Positions 6,281 through 7,986 of a DNA stretch of 7,986 nt are shown here, piece by piece. The DNA is from an uncultured Desulfovibrionaceae bacterium. GTDB taxonomy: Bacteria; Desulfobacterota; Desulfovibrionia; Desulfovibrionales; Desulfovibrionaceae. The translations under genes were made by a program, and so were the position numbers. A model generated the notes under the pieces. That model was not told the DNA's origin and did not search any database. It saw nothing but the letters and a program-made list of their open reading frames with translations. Every line of letters starts with the position of its first letter. Within the stretch, counting starts at the first letter, position 1. The stretch covers positions 1-7,986 of the forward strand of contig CAMTOM010000055.1 in NCBI GenBank assembly GCA_947074125.1, in the 5' to 3' direction.

Positions 6281-7831
6281 TCAATCACCATGCTGACAAT
6301 GACTGCGCTCTCCATCACGCTCTGCCTTTGCCAGACGATTGAGAGCATTCACATACGCACGCGCACTGGCAACAATTACATCAGGATGCGTTCCACGCCC
6401 GATAGCATTGATGCCCTTATCCCGCAAGCGTACCGTAACCTCACCCTGAGCATCTGTACCTCCAGTAACCGCGTGTACAAGATATTGCTGCAATTCAGGT
6501 TCCCGACCCACAAGCTGGGCAATCACATTGAACACAGCATCCACAGGCCCCACACCGAAACCAGCCGCGCTACATTCCATGCCATCCACATCCATAAGAA
6601 TGGCTGCTGTTGGTGGCACACCGCTTCCATCCGAACTCTGCACACTGACATTACGCAGGCGGAAGCGATCAGGAAGCCGATAGATCTCTTCCAGCACCAA
6701 GGCAACCAGATCATCGTCCTGTACACTCTTTTTCTTGTCAGCCAGGCTTTTTACCGCATCAAAAATCAGATTGAGCTGCTGGTCATCCAGAGTGTATCCC
6801 ATGCTCTCAAGTTTTGTTTTGACAGCGTTACGCCCAGAATGCTTGCCCAGCACCAAGTCCGTCTGGGCGCGTCCCACCGACTGCGGCGTCATAATTTCAT
6901 AGGTTTCGCGATTTTTCAGCATGCCATCCTGATGGATACCCGATTCGTGGGCAAAGGCATTGGCACCAACAATTGCCTTGTTCATGGCAATAGGCTGTCC
7001 AATGGTCATGGAGAGCAAACGGCATGAGGGATAGAGCTGTTCTGTACGGATGGAATGGGTCAGATTATAATAGCCTTCCCGCACCTTGAGTGCCATGGCG
7101 ACTTCTTCCAAAGCGGCATTACCCGCCCGTTCGCCAATACCACTCAGCGTCACCTCAACCTGTCTGGCTCCCACACGCAGCGCGGCCAGCGTATTGGCAA
7201 CACCAAGCCCAAGGTCATTGTGACAGTGCACACTGAATATGGCCTTATCACTATTGGGGGTATTCTCAATAACGTATTTGACCAGCGCGGCAAATTCATC
7301 AGGCTGCGCATAGCCCACCGTGTCCGGCAGATTGATCACGCTGGCACCGGCGTTAATAACAGCTTCGACAACCCTGCATAAGAAGTCTTTTTCTGAGCGT
7401 GAGGCATCCTCAGCAGAAAACTCTACATTAGGAGTGTATCCCGCACAGCGCTTCACACCAGCAACAGCCATTGCCAGCACCTGGTCAGGCTCTTTGCGCA
7501 GCTTGAATTTCATATGCAGGGGAGAAGTCGAAAGAAAGGTATGAATGCGGGGACTGGCAGCTTCCCTGACCGCCTCCCAACAGCGATCAATATCACTGTC
7601 GACACAGCGGGCAAGGCCAGCTACCTGAATATTGCGTGCGTGACGGGCAATGGTCTGTACGGACTCAAAATCACCCTGACTGGAAGCGGGAAAACCAGCC
7701 TCCATAACGTCCACTCCCAACACTTCCAACTGATGTGCCAGACGCAATTTTTCTTGAAGGTTCATGGTCGCTCCAGGCGACTGTTCACCATCCCTCAGTG
7801 TTGTATCAAAAAAATAGACATGATCAGACAT
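6281..7831 (-). CDS. leuA: 2-isopropylmalate synthase
   Basis: LeuA condenses acetyl-CoA with 2-oxoisovalerate, the committed and normally leucine-inhibited step of leucine synthesis. The protein has 516 residues, normal for the bacterial form. The TIM-barrel catalytic domain shows FDTTLRDGEQSPG (8-20, with D9 and R13), metal ligands H202 and H204 in HCHND, the second signature GIGERAGNAALEEV (231-244), and HESGIHQDG (295-303). A linker leads to a C-terminal LeuA dimer-type regulatory domain (about 385-500) with GVGPVDAVFN (426-435), the region that binds leucine in characterised enzymes; feedback inhibition is therefore expected but not shown. The ATG has AAAGGAGGA 5 bases upstream, the strongest ribosome binding site of the operon. 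Homocitrate or citramalate synthase are the close alternatives; the leuCDB neighbours favour LeuA. Confidence 0.98.
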   Translation of the reverse strand: MSDHVYFFDTTLRDGEQSPGATMNLQEKLRLAHQLEVLGVDVMEAGFPASSQGDFESVQTIARHARNIQVAGLARCVDSDIDRCWEAVREAASPRIHTFLSTSPLHMKFKLRKEPDQVLAMAVAGVKRCAGYTPNVEFSAEDASRSEKDFLCRVVEAVINAGASVINLPDTVGYAQPDEFAALVKYVIENTPNSDKAIFSVHCHNDLGLGVANTLAALRVGARQVEVTLSGIGERAGNAALEEVAMALKVREGYYNLTHSIRTEQLYPSCRLLSMTIGQPIAMNKAIVGANAFAHESGIHQDGMLKNRETYEIMTPQSVGRAQTDLVLGKHSGRNAVKTKLESMGYTLDDQQLNLIFDAVKSLADKKKSVQDDDLVALVLEEIYRLPDRFRLRNVSVQSSDGSGVPPTAAILMDVDGMECSAAGFGVGPVDAVFNVIAQLVGREPELQQYLVHAVTGGTDAQGEVTVRLRDKGINAIGRGTHPDVIVASARAYVNALNRLAKAERDGERSHCQHGD

Positions 7832-7838
7832 GGAAGTC

Positions 7839-7925
7839 CTCCTTTGGTATGTACTGCGCTTGTGTAACGACCGCCTTCTGTAAGGACAGTAGCCAAGGGA
7901 GGGATTACGTCCGCCAAAAGGCGGA
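7839..7925 (-). promoter_or_regulatory. Possible RNA switch in the leuA leader
   Basis: Three pairings are visible in the minus-strand leader. A hairpin TCCGCC-TTTT-GGCGGA spans 7925-7910. Its left arm CCGCCTT (7924-7918) can instead pair with AAGGCGG (7877-7871). Between them, CTCCCTTGG (7901-7893) can pair at 8 of 9 positions with CCAAAGGAG (7847-7839), which contains the leuA ribosome binding site. The second and third pairings cross each other, so the first hairpin would allow, and the alternative would hinder, masking of the leuA start. The complementarities are seen directly; a regulatory role is inference. No run of T follows, so any control would act on translation. No convincing promoter is visible, so transcription probably begins beyond the window. 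Confidence 0.3.
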
Positions 7926-7958
7926 GAAACGAACCGTCACCACAGCACTATTCGCCAT
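7905..7958 (-). CDS. Possible 17-codon leader frame before leuA
   Basis: An ATG at 7958 opens a frame for MANSAVVTVRFSAFWRT, ending with TAA at 7907-7905. It runs through the hairpin at 7925-7910 and stops one base before the stretch that can mask the leuA ribosome binding site. That placement would suit a translated leader. Against it: there are no leucine codons, no ribosome binding site, and chance frames of this size are common. Three valine codons are present. The same DNA could instead hold the tail of an upstream gene; one frame stays open from the right edge to a TAG near 7950. Confidence 0.15.
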   Translation of the reverse strand: MANSAVVTVRFSAFWRT

Positions 7959-7986
7959 GTAGCGTTAGGCTGGGTAGCTGTTCGCG

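Noticed and set aside
7900..7986. T-box riboswitch for leucine ahead of leuA
   Set aside because: A UGGU occurs in GTGGTGACGG, but the conserved AGGGTGG-ACCGCG block and a following terminator are missing. Stem I would lie beyond the window, so it cannot be fully excluded.
7940..7986. Adapter remnant at the right end, mirroring the left end
   Set aside because: Only AGCGT and scattered bases match the other Illumina adapter; there is no contiguous match like that at the left end.

Overview
The window is a stretch of housekeeping chromosome, apparently the end of an assembled contig. Every gene I can support reads on the minus strand. The likely source is a Desulfovibrio-like member of the Desulfovibrionales. 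This rests on the look of the IF3, LeuC, LeuD and LeuB proteins and on gene order as I remember them, not on a search, so the taxonomic call is tentative. Base composition looks close to balanced. No phage, insertion sequence, CRISPR array or defence gene is visible.

In transcription order (right to left): about 155 bases of leader; then the leucine branch leuA (2-isopropylmalate synthase), leuC and leuD (the two isopropylmalate isomerase subunits) and leuB (3-isopropylmalate dehydrogenase). Together they carry 2-oxoisovalerate and acetyl-CoA to 2-oxoisocaproate, the keto acid precursor of leucine. The isomerase is the short form (LeuC 420 residues, LeuD 164), not the longer enterobacterial form. 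Spacers are 109 bp (leuA-leuC), 162 bp (leuC-leuD) and 35 bp (leuD-leuB).

After leuB come a promoter, a tRNA-Val (anticodon GAC) and a strong intrinsic terminator, then the translation cluster thrS (threonyl-tRNA synthetase), infC (IF3) and rpmI (ribosomal protein L35). thrS starts at a GTG. infC overlaps the end of thrS by 14 bases and most probably starts at ATA, in line with the non-canonical start codons through which IF3 controls its own synthesis. rpmI is cut off by the contig end, and the first 20 bases of the window look like Illumina adapter, not genome.

I found no new multi-gene system. The points worth a second look are regulatory or technical: the adapter remnant that creates a false stop in rpmI, the ATA start of infC, a terminator placed just before thrS with almost no room for a promoter, a possible ribosome-binding-site switch ahead of leuA, a 37-codon reading frame running into leuD, and a direct repeat in the unusually long infC-rpmI spacer.
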